Source of the DNA: CAYFYS01 sp965202905
GTDB lineage: Bacteria > Pseudomonadota > Alphaproteobacteria > MPNO01
NCBI GenBank assembly: GCA_965202905.1
Contig: OZ241868.1
Coordinates: 3,100,001 to 3,164,000, forward strand
DNA: 64,000 nt
Direction of reading: 5' to 3'
The notes below the pieces were generated by a model. It was given only the letters and a program-made list of their open reading frames with translations. It ran no database searches and was not told the origin of the DNA. Positions 23,622-31,939 of the stretch are shown here, one piece after another (within the stretch, counting starts at the first letter, position 1; each line of letters begins with the position of its first letter). The translations under genes were made by a program, and so were the position numbers.

Positions 23622-23812
23622 ACAGCCGCAGGCGGTTATCGGATATAGTCGATTGCCGCGCCGGCGTCTCGCCGGAGATGGCGATACGTCCCGGCGAGGC
23701 GTTCGGCGGTGGCGCGGAGATGTGGCGCCGGCTGCAAACCGCCTGCGAGCTGGCCCGGGCGATGAAGAAGGCGGGCCGGATCGGGGTCGAACGGCTTTCG
23801 CCGGCGGCGTGA
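23622..23812 (+). pseudogene. HigA-type antitoxin, 3' fragment
   Basis: About 60 codons encoding RRRLSDIVDCRAG, SPEMAIRPGEAFGGGAEMW and RRLQTACELARAMKKA, which match the C-terminal half of HigA-family antitoxins (helix-turn-helix remainder, then the W-x-RLQ-AYDLA-type helix). The N-terminal part and any higB toxin gene are missing. The fragment starts right after the terminal repeat of MITE copy C, so the array appears to have replaced the 5' end. A MAIRL to MAIRP change also suggests decay. It ends 39 bp before the restriction-modification gene. Confidence 0.75.
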
Positions 23813-23851
23813 CGCCGGCGGGAAAGGTTTCGACTGAGGGACGGCCTGCGC

Positions 23852-26800
23852 GTGAGCATCGGGAACGCCTTTCAGGGCGCACTGTTCGCCAATGATTTTC
23901 TGTGCGAGTCCATCGTTGCGCTGGACGACTGGCGAGGTCTGGACGCCGCGGCGGCGCAAGATCTGGAAGACGCATTTCGGGCGATCTTCGATCGCTTCCC
24001 GATCGCCGGATCGCCCAACGAAAGCCACACCGAGGACGATCTGATCTGGCCCGTCCTCGAACGGCTCGGCTGGACGGCGAGCCTGCGGCAGCAGAATCTG
24101 TCCGCCCAGGGCCGGGAGCATGTGCCCGACGGCCTGCTGTTCGCCGACGACGCGGCGAAGGGCCGCGCCAACGGCTTTGCCGAGGATTGGAGACGCTACG
24201 CGCTCGGCCTCGCGATCGTGGAGTCCAAGCGCTGGCTGTGCCCGCTCGACCGCCGGTTCGGACGAAGCGGCGAGGAAATCGCGCCGTCGACGCAGATGCT
24301 TCGCTATCTCCAGCGCGTGAACGATTTGACGGTCGGCAAGCTCCGCTGGGGCATTCTCACCAACGGCGCGCGCTGGCGGCTCTACTACCAGGGCGCGCAA
24401 TCCGTCTCGGAGCAGTTCTTCGAAATCGATCTCGCCGCACTTCTCGACCTCCCCGGCCACGACGACGGCCCGTTCTCCCGCTCCGATGCGGAGGACCGCC
24501 GGCATTGGCTCAAGGTGTTCGCGCTCGTCTTCCGGCGTCCTTCCTTCCTCGCCGGGGCCGCCGACCCGCGCACGTTTCACCAACGCGCGATCGAGGAAGG
24601 CCGCTTCTACGAGGAACGGGTCGCCGCCAGTCTTTCCGGTCTGGTCTTCAACACGGTCTTTCCGCAGCTCGCCGGCGCCATCGCCGCCGCTGCGCCGGAC
24701 GCGCCGCTGGCGGACGTGCGCGAGGCCGCCCTGATCCTGCTCTACCGGTTGCTGTTCATCCTCTATGCCGAGGATCGCGATCTGCTGCCGGTCCGTGACG
24801 ACCGCTACGACGATTACGGCCTGCGCGACAGGGTGCGCAACGACGTGAAGCGCCGCAAGGATGTAGACGATGCGTTTTCCGCCACCCAGCCGCGCTACTG
24901 GTCCGCCATCGACGGTCTGTGCCGCGCCATCGACGAGGGCGACGCCTCGATCGGTCTGCCGCCCTATAACGGCGGCCTGTTCGACGCCGGGCGCGCGCCG
25001 CTTCTCGCCGAAATCCGGCTCGGCGACAAGGACATGGCCGATGTCATCGACGCGCTGTCGTTCGAGCGGACGCCCGACGGCCGACGCTACATCAACTATC
25101 GCGACCTCGGCGTCCGACAGCTCGGCTCGATCTACGAGCGCCTGCTCGAACACGAGATCGTCCGCGGCGACGACGGGATTGCGGTGCGTCCGAACGCCTT
25201 GGCGCGCAAGGGATCGGGCAGCTACTACACCCCCGACGACCTCGTGGGCCTGATCATCGAGGAGACGGTCGAGCCGCTGATGCGGGCGCCGATGGACGCC
25301 TTCATGGCCAAGGTTTCCGAACCCGCCATTCGCCGCTCGTCCGACGCTCGCCGGATCGACCCGTTGAAGCCGCTCGATCCGGCGGAAAGGCTGCTGGAGT
25401 TGAAGATCTGCGATCCGGCCATGGGCTCGGGACACTTCCTGGTCAATCTCGTGGACCGCCTCGCCGACCGGGTGATCGCCGCCATGGCCGAGGCGGAGGC
25501 CGCGGCGCCGGGCTACATCTCGCCGCTGGCCGGGCGGATCGAGGCCATCCGCGACACGATCCTGACCAACGCCCGGGAACACGGCTGGACCGTCGATCGC
25601 GCACGGCTGGACGACCGCCACATCGTCCGGCGCATGGTGCTCAAACGCTGCATCTTCGGCGTCGACAAGAACCCGATGGCGGTCGAGCTGGCCAAGGTCG
25701 CGCTATGGCTGCACACGTTCACCGTGGGCGCGCCGTTGAGCTTCCTCGACCACCATCTGCGCTGCGGCGACAGCCTGTTCGGAACCTGGGCGCGGACCGG
25801 CATCGACAAGGCGACCGCTTACGGAAGCCCGCTGCTCCTGCACGGGTCGGTGACCCGGGCCGCCCGGGCCTCGACGCAGATGGGGGTCATCGAGGATCTG
25901 ACCGACGCCGAGATCGCCGAGGCGTACCGATCCGCCGCGACCTTCGCTGAAATCGAGGACATGACCGCGCCGCTCGACGCCGTCCTCCTTCTGGTGCATG
26001 CCCTCGACTGGCTGGACATCCGGGACCGGGAGGGCAGGACCGGGCTGCACGCCTATTTCGGCGGCCGGTTCGGCGACCCCATCGACATCGCCGTCGGCAG
26101 GGCCGATGTCTCGACGGAACGCAAGGAGGGCGAGCATTTCGCCGGATTGCTGGACCGGGCCCGCCGGCTCGCCTCGGAGGAACGCTTCCTCAACTGGCAG
26201 GTGGCGTTCCCCGGCGTGTGGTCGGACTGGAGCAGCGCCGCGCCGCAGGGCGGTTTCGACGCCGTGATCGGCAACCCGCCCTGGGACCGGATGAGGGTCG
26301 AGCCGGTCGAGTGGTTCGCGATCCGCCGCCGGGAGATCGCAATCGCCCAACGCGCGTCCGATCGCAAGCGCATGATCACGGCGTTGCGGAATGGCGGCGA
26401 CCCGCTGGCCGCCGCGTTCGACGCCGCGAAGGACCGCGCCGAGGCCGCCGCCCGGACCGCGCGGACATGCGGCGATTACCCGCTGCTCGCTTTCGGGGAG
26501 TTGAACCTCTATGCGCTGTTCGTCGAGCGCGCGATGGCGCTGGTGAAGCCGGACGGCATGGTCGGCCTGCTCGTCCCGTCGGGTATCGCGTCCGACAAGA
26601 CGGCGGCGCGGTTCTTCAAGGGCGTGGCGACCGAGGGGCGGCTGAAGGCGCTCTATGATTTCGAGAACCGGCGCACGCGCCACAACGCCGCGCCTTATTT
26701 CCCGGACGTGGACGGCCGCTTCAAGTTTTGCGCCTTCGTCGCAAGCCCGTCGCCGCTTCCCGAGCCCGCGCGCTGCGCCTTCTTCCTGCATGACCTGTCC

Positions 26801-27931
26801 GAGCTCGACGATCCCGACCGCCGGTTTCCGCTGGCGGCGGCGGATTTCGCCCGCGTCAACCCGAACACCGGCACCGCGCCGATCTTCCGTTCCCGCCGCG
26901 ACGCCGACCTGACCACCGCGATCTACCAACGTCTGCCGGTGCTGGTCGACCGCTCGTCCGGCGAGGAGGCGAAGGCGTGGCCGGTGCAATACACCCGGAT
27001 GTTCGACATGTCGCTCGACTCCGGCCTGTTCCGCACGCGCGAGGAACTCGGGGACCGGGAAGGCGCCTGGCCCGTCGGCGGCAACCGCTACGACAGCCCG
27101 ACGGGAGAATGGGTTCCGCTGTATGAGGGCAAGATGGTCCAGGCGTTCGACCACCGCGCCGCCAGCGTCGCCGTCAATCCAGACAACCTGCACCGGCCGG
27201 CGCAGCCCGTCCCGGCGACCCTGGAACAGCACAGGGACCCGACCTGGCTGCCCGACCCGCAATACTGGGTATCGCGAGGAAAGGCATCGTTCCCGACGGC
27301 ATCCTGTCTGCTGGCCTTCAAGGACGTAACGGCTCCGACGAATGAACGGTCGATGATCGCGGCGTTGATTCCCTGTTCCGGCGTTGGAAACACGCTTCCC
27401 ATAATTTCGACGGACGGACAATCCGCCTCGGACGCGGCAATATTGCTTGCCAATTTCAACGCCATTCCATTCGATTACGTCGCGCGCCAGAAGATTCAGG
27501 GCCAGCACCTCAACTGGTTCATCGTCGAGCAACTCCCCGTCGTCCCGCCGGAGCGATACGACGCCGTGCGCTTCGGCCCCCGCAGTGCGGGTGAGATCGT
27601 GCGCGAGGCGGTGCTGGAGCTCACCTGCACCGCCCACGACATGGCCCCCTTCGCCCGCGCCATGGGGCATGTGGACGACGCCGGCGCCGTGAAGCCGCCC
27701 TTCCGGTGGAACGAGGATCGCCGCCTGCGTCTGCGCGCCCGGCTCGACGCCGTGTTCTTCCACCTCTACGGCGTCACCGACCGCGATGACGTGCGCTATG
27801 TCTATTCGACCTTCCCCATCGTCGCGCGCCGGGAGACCGAGGCCCATGGCCGCTACCGCTCCCGCGACCTCTGCCTCGCCTGCATGAACGCGCTGGCGGC
27901 GGGCGATGTGGACGCGGAGATCGACTTGTGA
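23852..27931 (+). CDS. Type IIG-like single-chain restriction-modification enzyme
   Basis: 1359 residues. The N-terminus has a PD-(D/E)xK nuclease signature: VPDGLLFADD (D93) and LAIVESKRW (E124-x-K126). The middle has an Eco57I/N6-adenine methyltransferase: ICDPAMGSGHFLVNL (motif I, about 520), FGVDKNPMAVELAKVALWL, and NPPWD (motif IV, about 807). The C-terminal third (from about 1000, including HLNWFIVEQLPVVPPE) resembles a target-recognition region. One chain would therefore cut and methylate, needing AdoMet and Mg2+. Start GTG 23852 follows GAGGGA at 10 bp. BREX PglX and DISARM methylases share the MTase core, but no partner genes are present. Confidence 0.85.
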   Translation: MSIGNAFQGALFANDFLCESIVALDDWRGLDAAAAQDLEDAFRAIFDRFPIAGSPNESHTEDDLIWPVLERLGWTASLRQQNLSAQGREHVPDGLLFADDAAKGRANGFAEDWRRYALGLAIVESKRWLCPLDRRFGRSGEEIAPSTQMLRYLQRVNDLTVGKLRWGILTNGARWRLYYQGAQSVSEQFFEIDLAALLDLPGHDDGPFSRSDAEDRRHWLKVFALVFRRPSFLAGAADPRTFHQRAIEEGRFYEERVAASLSGLVFNTVFPQLAGAIAAAAPDAPLADVREAALILLYRLLFILYAEDRDLLPVRDDRYDDYGLRDRVRNDVKRRKDVDDAFSATQPRYWSAIDGLCRAIDEGDASIGLPPYNGGLFDAGRAPLLAEIRLGDKDMADVIDALSFERTPDGRRYINYRDLGVRQLGSIYERLLEHEIVRGDDGIAVRPNALARKGSGSYYTPDDLVGLIIEETVEPLMRAPMDAFMAKVSEPAIRRSSDARRIDPLKPLDPAERLLELKICDPAMGSGHFLVNLVDRLADRVIAAMAEAEAAAPGYISPLAGRIEAIRDTILTNAREHGWTVDRARLDDRHIVRRMVLKRCIFGVDKNPMAVELAKVALWLHTFTVGAPLSFLDHHLRCGDSLFGTWARTGIDKATAYGSPLLLHGSVTRAARASTQMGVIEDLTDAEIAEAYRSAATFAEIEDMTAPLDAVLLLVHALDWLDIRDREGRTGLHAYFGGRFGDPIDIAVGRADVSTERKEGEHFAGLLDRARRLASEERFLNWQVAFPGVWSDWSSAAPQGGFDAVIGNPPWDRMRVEPVEWFAIRRREIAIAQRASDRKRMITALRNGGDPLAAAFDAAKDRAEAAARTARTCGDYPLLAFGELNLYALFVERAMALVKPDGMVGLLVPSGIASDKTAARFFKGVATEGRLKALYDFENRRTRHNAAPYFPDVDGRFKFCAFVASPSPLPEPARCAFFLHDLSELDDPDRRFPLAAADFARVNPNTGTAPIFRSRRDADLTTAIYQRLPVLVDRSSGEEAKAWPVQYTRMFDMSLDSGLFRTREELGDREGAWPVGGNRYDSPTGEWVPLYEGKMVQAFDHRAASVAVNPDNLHRPAQPVPATLEQHRDPTWLPDPQYWVSRGKASFPTASCLLAFKDVTAPTNERSMIAALIPCSGVGNTLPIISTDGQSASDAAILLANFNAIPFDYVARQKIQGQHLNWFIVEQLPVVPPERYDAVRFGPRSAGEIVREAVLELTCTAHDMAPFARAMGHVDDAGAVKPPFRWNEDRRLRLRARLDAVFFHLYGVTDRDDVRYVYSTFPIVARRETEAHGRYRSRDLCLACMNALAAGDVDAEIDL

Positions 27932-27935
27932 GCGC

Positions 27936-27995
27936 CCCCACGGTCGGCCCCACGGTCGGCCCCACGGTCGCCCCCACGGTGGTCGCCCCCACGAT
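27936..27995. repeat. 12-bp tandem repeat in the convergent gap after the R-M gene
   Basis: ccccacggtcgg at 27936-27947 and 27948-27959, ccccacggtcgc at 27960-27971, then two looser copies to about 27995. It starts 5 bp after the R-M stop codon and fills most of the gap to the convergent MFS gene. Confidence 0.92.
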
Positions 27996-28024
27996 CTCGG
28001 GCCGGGGCTCGTTGCGGGCGCATG

Positions 28025-29251
28025 CTACGGCCGTCGCTCCAGGCGCCAGAGGATCGCGGTCGCGGCCAGGCCGATGGCCGAGACCGGGCCGGTGAGCCAG
28101 AGCGCGCCTTCCCAGCTCCCGGCGCCCGAGACCAGACAGGCGAGGATCGGCGGGCCGATGAACTGGCCGAGCGCGAGCGCCTGGACGATCAGCCCGATGC
28201 AGGTCGCGACCAGCGCCGGCGAGGCGGCGTGGCGCGGAGCGGCGTCGAGCACCACCGGCGGGATGAAGCCGCCGACGAAGGGCAGAAACATCGCGCACGC
28301 CAGGCGGAGGACCGCGTCGATGTCATCGGCGAAGACGCCGAGCGCCGAGGCGAACAGGCCGACATAGGCCACCGCGATGATCCGCGGCGCCGACCAGCCG
28401 CGGCGCAGCAGCCAGGCGCCGACGATGCAGCCGGGCGCGTTGGTCACCACCGAAAGCGCCGCCAGATAAGCCGCGGTATCGGCGGCATAACCCTGGCGCT
28501 CGATCAGGAATGTCGGCAGGAACGCGGTCACGGCGAGATAGATCAGCGAATACGCGGCGAAGCAGACGGCGAGCGTCGGCGGTCCGGGGCTGGTCAGCGT
28601 CCGCCGCATCGCCTGAAGGATGCGGGGCCGGTCGGCCGATTGCGCCGGCGCCGGGCCCCGGCCCGCCGTCGTCCAGCCGGCGAACGCCAGCGCCGACAGC
28701 GCGAGCGCGGCGTTGAGCTGCCACAGCCCGCGCCAGCCGGCGAGCCCGATGAACGCCGGCGAGATCAGGATCATGACGCCCAGCCCGACGGGCATGTAGA
28801 ACGTCCAGATGCCGAGCGACAGGGCCCGGTCGCGCGGCAGCGTCAGCGCCGCGATGAGCGAAGGCCCGGAGGCAAGCACCGCGATGTAGCCCGCGCCCTC
28901 GATCAGGCGCGTTGCGATCAGGGCCGGCCCGGACCCGGCGAAGCTTCCCAGCGCGGCGCCGAACGCGACCACCGCGACGCCGCCCATCAGCGTCCGCCGG
29001 TAGCCGATCCGGTCGGCGATGAAGCCCCACAGCATGCCGGTCGCGAGCCCGACGGCGGCGAAGGTCGAGATCACCCAGCCCGCGCCGACCAGGCTCAGGC
29101 CGAGTTCGGCCCGGAGCGCCGGCGCCGCGGCCGGCAGCTTGCCGATCTGACAGGCTGCGACGATCCCGGCCAGCGCGACCGCCCAGACCGCGGTCCAGGC
29201 GGTGCGCGTCAGAGGCGTCTCAGCCGCCGAACCGAGGCTCGGGGAGGCCAC
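28025..29251 (-). CDS. MFS transporter
   Basis: 408 residues with about 12 membrane segments. It has the MFS 2-3 loop LWGFIADRIGYRRTLMGG, the fourth-helix region ATRLIEGAGYIAVLASGPSL, and a second-half loop near WLLRRGWSAPRIIAVAY. It is of the CynX/NarK-like cluster by general feel, but the substrate is unknown. The GTG start at 29251 overlaps the 3' end of the SMP-30 gene by 32 bp, so it is expressed with that sugar-lactone-type hydrolase and may import its substrate. Confidence 0.82.
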   Translation of the reverse strand: MASPSLGSAAETPLTRTAWTAVWAVALAGIVAACQIGKLPAAAPALRAELGLSLVGAGWVISTFAAVGLATGMLWGFIADRIGYRRTLMGGVAVVAFGAALGSFAGSGPALIATRLIEGAGYIAVLASGPSLIAALTLPRDRALSLGIWTFYMPVGLGVMILISPAFIGLAGWRGLWQLNAALALSALAFAGWTTAGRGPAPAQSADRPRILQAMRRTLTSPGPPTLAVCFAAYSLIYLAVTAFLPTFLIERQGYAADTAAYLAALSVVTNAPGCIVGAWLLRRGWSAPRIIAVAYVGLFASALGVFADDIDAVLRLACAMFLPFVGGFIPPVVLDAAPRHAASPALVATCIGLIVQALALGQFIGPPILACLVSGAGSWEGALWLTGPVSAIGLAATAILWRLERRP

Positions 29252-30098
29252 GGACCCCCGCCTCGCAGGCGAACAGGGCGCCGGAAAGCGGCGCCTCGGC
29301 GAGCGCGGCGCGGTTCATGCCCAGCGAGGCGGTGGAGATGTAGAGCGTCTCCAGATCGGGGCCGCCGAAGGCGCAGCAGGTCACCTGCGGCACCGGCAGC
29401 GCGACCTCCCGGTCGATCGAGCCGTCGGGCGCATAGCGGGTGACCCGCCCGCCGAACATCTTCGCGCACCACACGAAACCCTCGGCGTCGACGGTCGCGC
29501 CATCCGCCACGCCGATGCCTTCGCCGAGTTCGACGAAGACCCGCTTGTTGTCGATTTCCCCACTCGCCCGGTCGAAATCGAAGGCCCAGATCTGCATCGA
29601 CATGGAATCGGTGAAGTACATCGTCGTTCCGTCGGGGCTCCAGCACAGGGCGTTGGGGATGCGGATCTCCTTCAGCGCCGCGGCGTAATCGCCGTCGGCG
29701 GTGACGCGCCACAGCGTGCCGACCGGGCGGTGGCCGGGGTCCTGCATCGTGCCGCACCAGAACCGCCCGGCGCGGTCGACCTTGCCGTCGTTCATCCGGT
29801 TCCCGTTGAACCGCTGATTTCCCTCGGGATCGGCCAGCGGCTCGAACGCGCCGCTCTCCAGGTCGAAAAGGGCGATCCCGGTCCGAAGCCCGGCAATCAG
29901 CCGGCCGGGCCCGGCCAGACCGATCGATCCGATCTCGGTCTCGACCAGCCAGTGGGTGCGCGCGCCGGTCGAAGGATCGAGCCGGTGGATCGTCGGGTTA
30001 TTGATGTCGACCCAGTAGATCGCGCCCTCCTCGGGCGACCACAATGTGCTCTCGCCCAGGATCGCGTTGTTCCGGGCGACGGGTACGGGTTCGCTCAT
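29220..30098 (-). CDS. SMP-30/gluconolactonase family lactonase
   Basis: 292 residues from ATG 30098 (MSEPVPVARNNAILGESTLW). Six-bladed propeller signatures: LGESTLWSPEEGAIYWVDI (metal Glu), NRMNDGKVDRAGRFWCGTM (metal Asn), IPNALCWSPDGTTMYFTDS (metal Asp) and GVADGATVDAEGFVWCA. Members hydrolyse aldonolactones such as gluconolactone or L-arabinonolactone using a divalent metal. The longer reading from 30227 adds residues overlapping the divergent SDR promoter and is not favoured. It is divergent from the SDR at 30196, suggesting a small sugar-acid locus. Confidence 0.9.
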   Translation of the reverse strand: MSEPVPVARNNAILGESTLWSPEEGAIYWVDINNPTIHRLDPSTGARTHWLVETEIGSIGLAGPGRLIAGLRTGIALFDLESGAFEPLADPEGNQRFNGNRMNDGKVDRAGRFWCGTMQDPGHRPVGTLWRVTADGDYAAALKEIRIPNALCWSPDGTTMYFTDSMSMQIWAFDFDRASGEIDNKRVFVELGEGIGVADGATVDAEGFVWCAKMFGGRVTRYAPDGSIDREVALPVPQVTCCAFGGPDLETLYISTASLGMNRAALAEAPLSGALFACEAGVRGLPEPRFGG

Positions 30099-30195
30099 CG
30101 CGTCGATTCCTCCCGGCGCGAGTATCGCATTCGCGCCCCTGTTGCGGTATCCTGGAAATCGCACTGCAATCGACACAGACGCAAGGGGGGTGCCG

Positions 30196-30954
30196 ATGGG
30201 ACGTCTCGACGGCAAGGTCGCAATCATTACCGGCGCGGCGCAGGGGATCGGCGCGGCCTACGCCAGGCGGTTCGCCGAGGAAGGCGCGAAGGTTGCGATC
30301 TGCGATCTCCTGGACTGCACCAATGTGGTGAACACGATCGCCCAGTCCGGCGGCGAGGCCTTCGGCCTGGAGGTCGACGTCAGCGACGAGGCCCAGGTCG
30401 AGGCCCTGGTCGCCAAGACCGTCGAGACCTTCGGCAAGGTCGACATCATGGTGCCGAACGCCGCCATTTTCGCCGGCATCGACCGGCGCCCGTTCCTGGA
30501 GATCGGCGTCGGGGAATGGGACGAGCTGATGGCGGTCAACGTCCGCGGCGTGTTCGTGTGCATCAAGGCGGTCGTGCCGGAAATGAAGAAGCAGGGCTAC
30601 GGCAAGATCGTCAACATCTCGTCCGGCACCGTACAGGCCGGCGTGCCGTGGATGCTGCACTATGTCTCCTCGAAAGGGGCGGTCGATGCGATGACCCGGG
30701 CCGTCGCCCGCGAGGTCGGCGATTTCGGCGTCAGGGTCAACTCGATCGCGCCCGGCTTCACCATGTCCGAGCAGATCGAGGCCCGGCGCGAAGCGCTCCA
30801 GTTCAACATCGACATGAACCTCGCCGGCCGCGCCTTCAAGCGCGACGAGACGCCCGAGGACCTGCTGGGCACCGTGGTCTTCCTCGCCTCGCCCGAGAGC
30901 GACTTCATGACCGGGCAGACCATCCTGGTCGATGGCGGGTTGGTGATGCACTAA
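30196..30954 (+). CDS. Short-chain dehydrogenase/reductase
   Basis: 252 residues. Cofactor motif TGAAQGIGAAYARRFAEEGA, acidic pocket ICDLLD suggesting NAD(H), catalytic Ser in NISSGTVQ, YVSSKGAVDAM (Tyr-x3-Lys), and C-terminal FMTGQTILVDGG. ATG 30196 follows AAGGGGGG at good spacing; an upstream ATG at 30046 overlaps the SMP-30 gene and is rejected. With the divergent lactonase it could oxidise a sugar to the lactone the partner opens (inference). Confidence 0.88.
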   Translation: MGRLDGKVAIITGAAQGIGAAYARRFAEEGAKVAICDLLDCTNVVNTIAQSGGEAFGLEVDVSDEAQVEALVAKTVETFGKVDIMVPNAAIFAGIDRRPFLEIGVGEWDELMAVNVRGVFVCIKAVVPEMKKQGYGKIVNISSGTVQAGVPWMLHYVSSKGAVDAMTRAVAREVGDFGVRVNSIAPGFTMSEQIEARREALQFNIDMNLAGRAFKRDETPEDLLGTVVFLASPESDFMTGQTILVDGGLVMH

Positions 30955-31060
30955 GAGCGCGCCGATGCGATCGCGCTACGGCCACCCCGCCGAAATCCCC
31001 GCAACCCCTTGGGTTTCCGGCCTCTTCCGCCTTCTTCCCGGCATCTTCCGGATTCACCCT

Positions 31061-31598
31061 GCACAGCGCCAGCAACCCGAAGACCAGACCGGCCGTCATC
31101 CCGTGCTTGCCCGTCTTACCCGCGAGGGCGCGGCAGAGGATCTGGGTGGTGCGAACACCCATCAGGAAGCTGCCGACCGGCATCGCGAGATAGATCAACC
31201 ACATCGGCGCCTCCGGCACCGGCGTGATCCGACCCGTGTCCATCACCCGCAAGGTGTGCAGACCGCTGTAATAGAAGAAGGCCGCGAAAAAGACGAGCAT
31301 CGCCAAGCAGACGAAAACCCGCAGACGACGGGCGCCGGCCGGCGAAAGCGTCAGCGGCGACAGGTCTATGGAGATGTGGCCGAATGTGCGCAGCGTGACG
31401 CTTCCGCCGACGAAGGCCAACCACACGATGAGATATATCGTGACTTCTTCGGCCCACGACAGCGCGGCGAGGAAGACATAGCGCAAGGATGACGTTGACG
31501 AACAGAAGAACGCTGGCTGAGGCCAAAGCGAGGCCGAGGAATGTCGATTCACACAGCGACAGCGCCCGGTCGAGCCGGGAGAGGACGAACTCACCCAT
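31061..31598 (-). pseudogene. TRAP transporter small permease (dctQ) with frameshift, plus dctM start
   Basis: The first part reads MGEFVLSRLDRALSLCESTF with a first membrane helix ending LLFVNVI. The following LRYVFLAALSWAEEVTIYL and LAFVGGSVTLRTFGHISIDL, which should continue it, lie in another frame: one extra G/C near 31487 breaks the gene. The C-terminal helices (WLIYLAMPVGSFLMG) remain. After it, MTAGLVFGLLALC (from 31099) is the beginning of a DctM large permease that stops after about 13 residues and passes into unrelated sequence. The whole transporter is inactive, unless the frameshift is a sequencing error. Confidence 0.75.
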
Positions 31599-31646
31599 CC
31601 GCGGCGCCCGTGCCAGGCAAACGCGGCGCCGCCATCCCGCCGTCCG

Positions 31647-31868
31647 TTACTTCATGGTGACGGACTTGATCGCCTTACGGATGAGATTAACGGTCGCCGT
31701 CCCCTTCTCCTTCGCGTACCAGTCGTAGACGCGCCCGGACGCCTTCTGGAACATGCTGCGCTGGTCGTCCGTCAGCTCGATGATCTGGACGCCGCTGCCC
31801 AGCGTCATGGCGGGAAACATCTCCACCTTGTAGGCGGGCGTCGCCACCACGCGATCCCGGCTCCTCAT
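31647..31868 (-). pseudogene. TRAP solute-binding protein (dctP), C-terminal fragment
   Basis: 73 codons with VEMFPAMTLGSGVQIIELT and DDQRSMFQKASGRVYDWYA, matching the last part of DctP-type receptors, where the long C-terminal helix precedes the stop. No signal peptide and no ligand-binding N-terminal lobe are present. It lies just upstream of the broken dctQ in the usual dctP-dctQ-dctM order. Confidence 0.65.
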
Positions 31869-31939
31869 CGCCGGCGCCCAGCTTCTCGCCAGAAGACCGG
31901 TGAGAAACTGAAAATCAACCGATCGTTACGGGCCGGACC

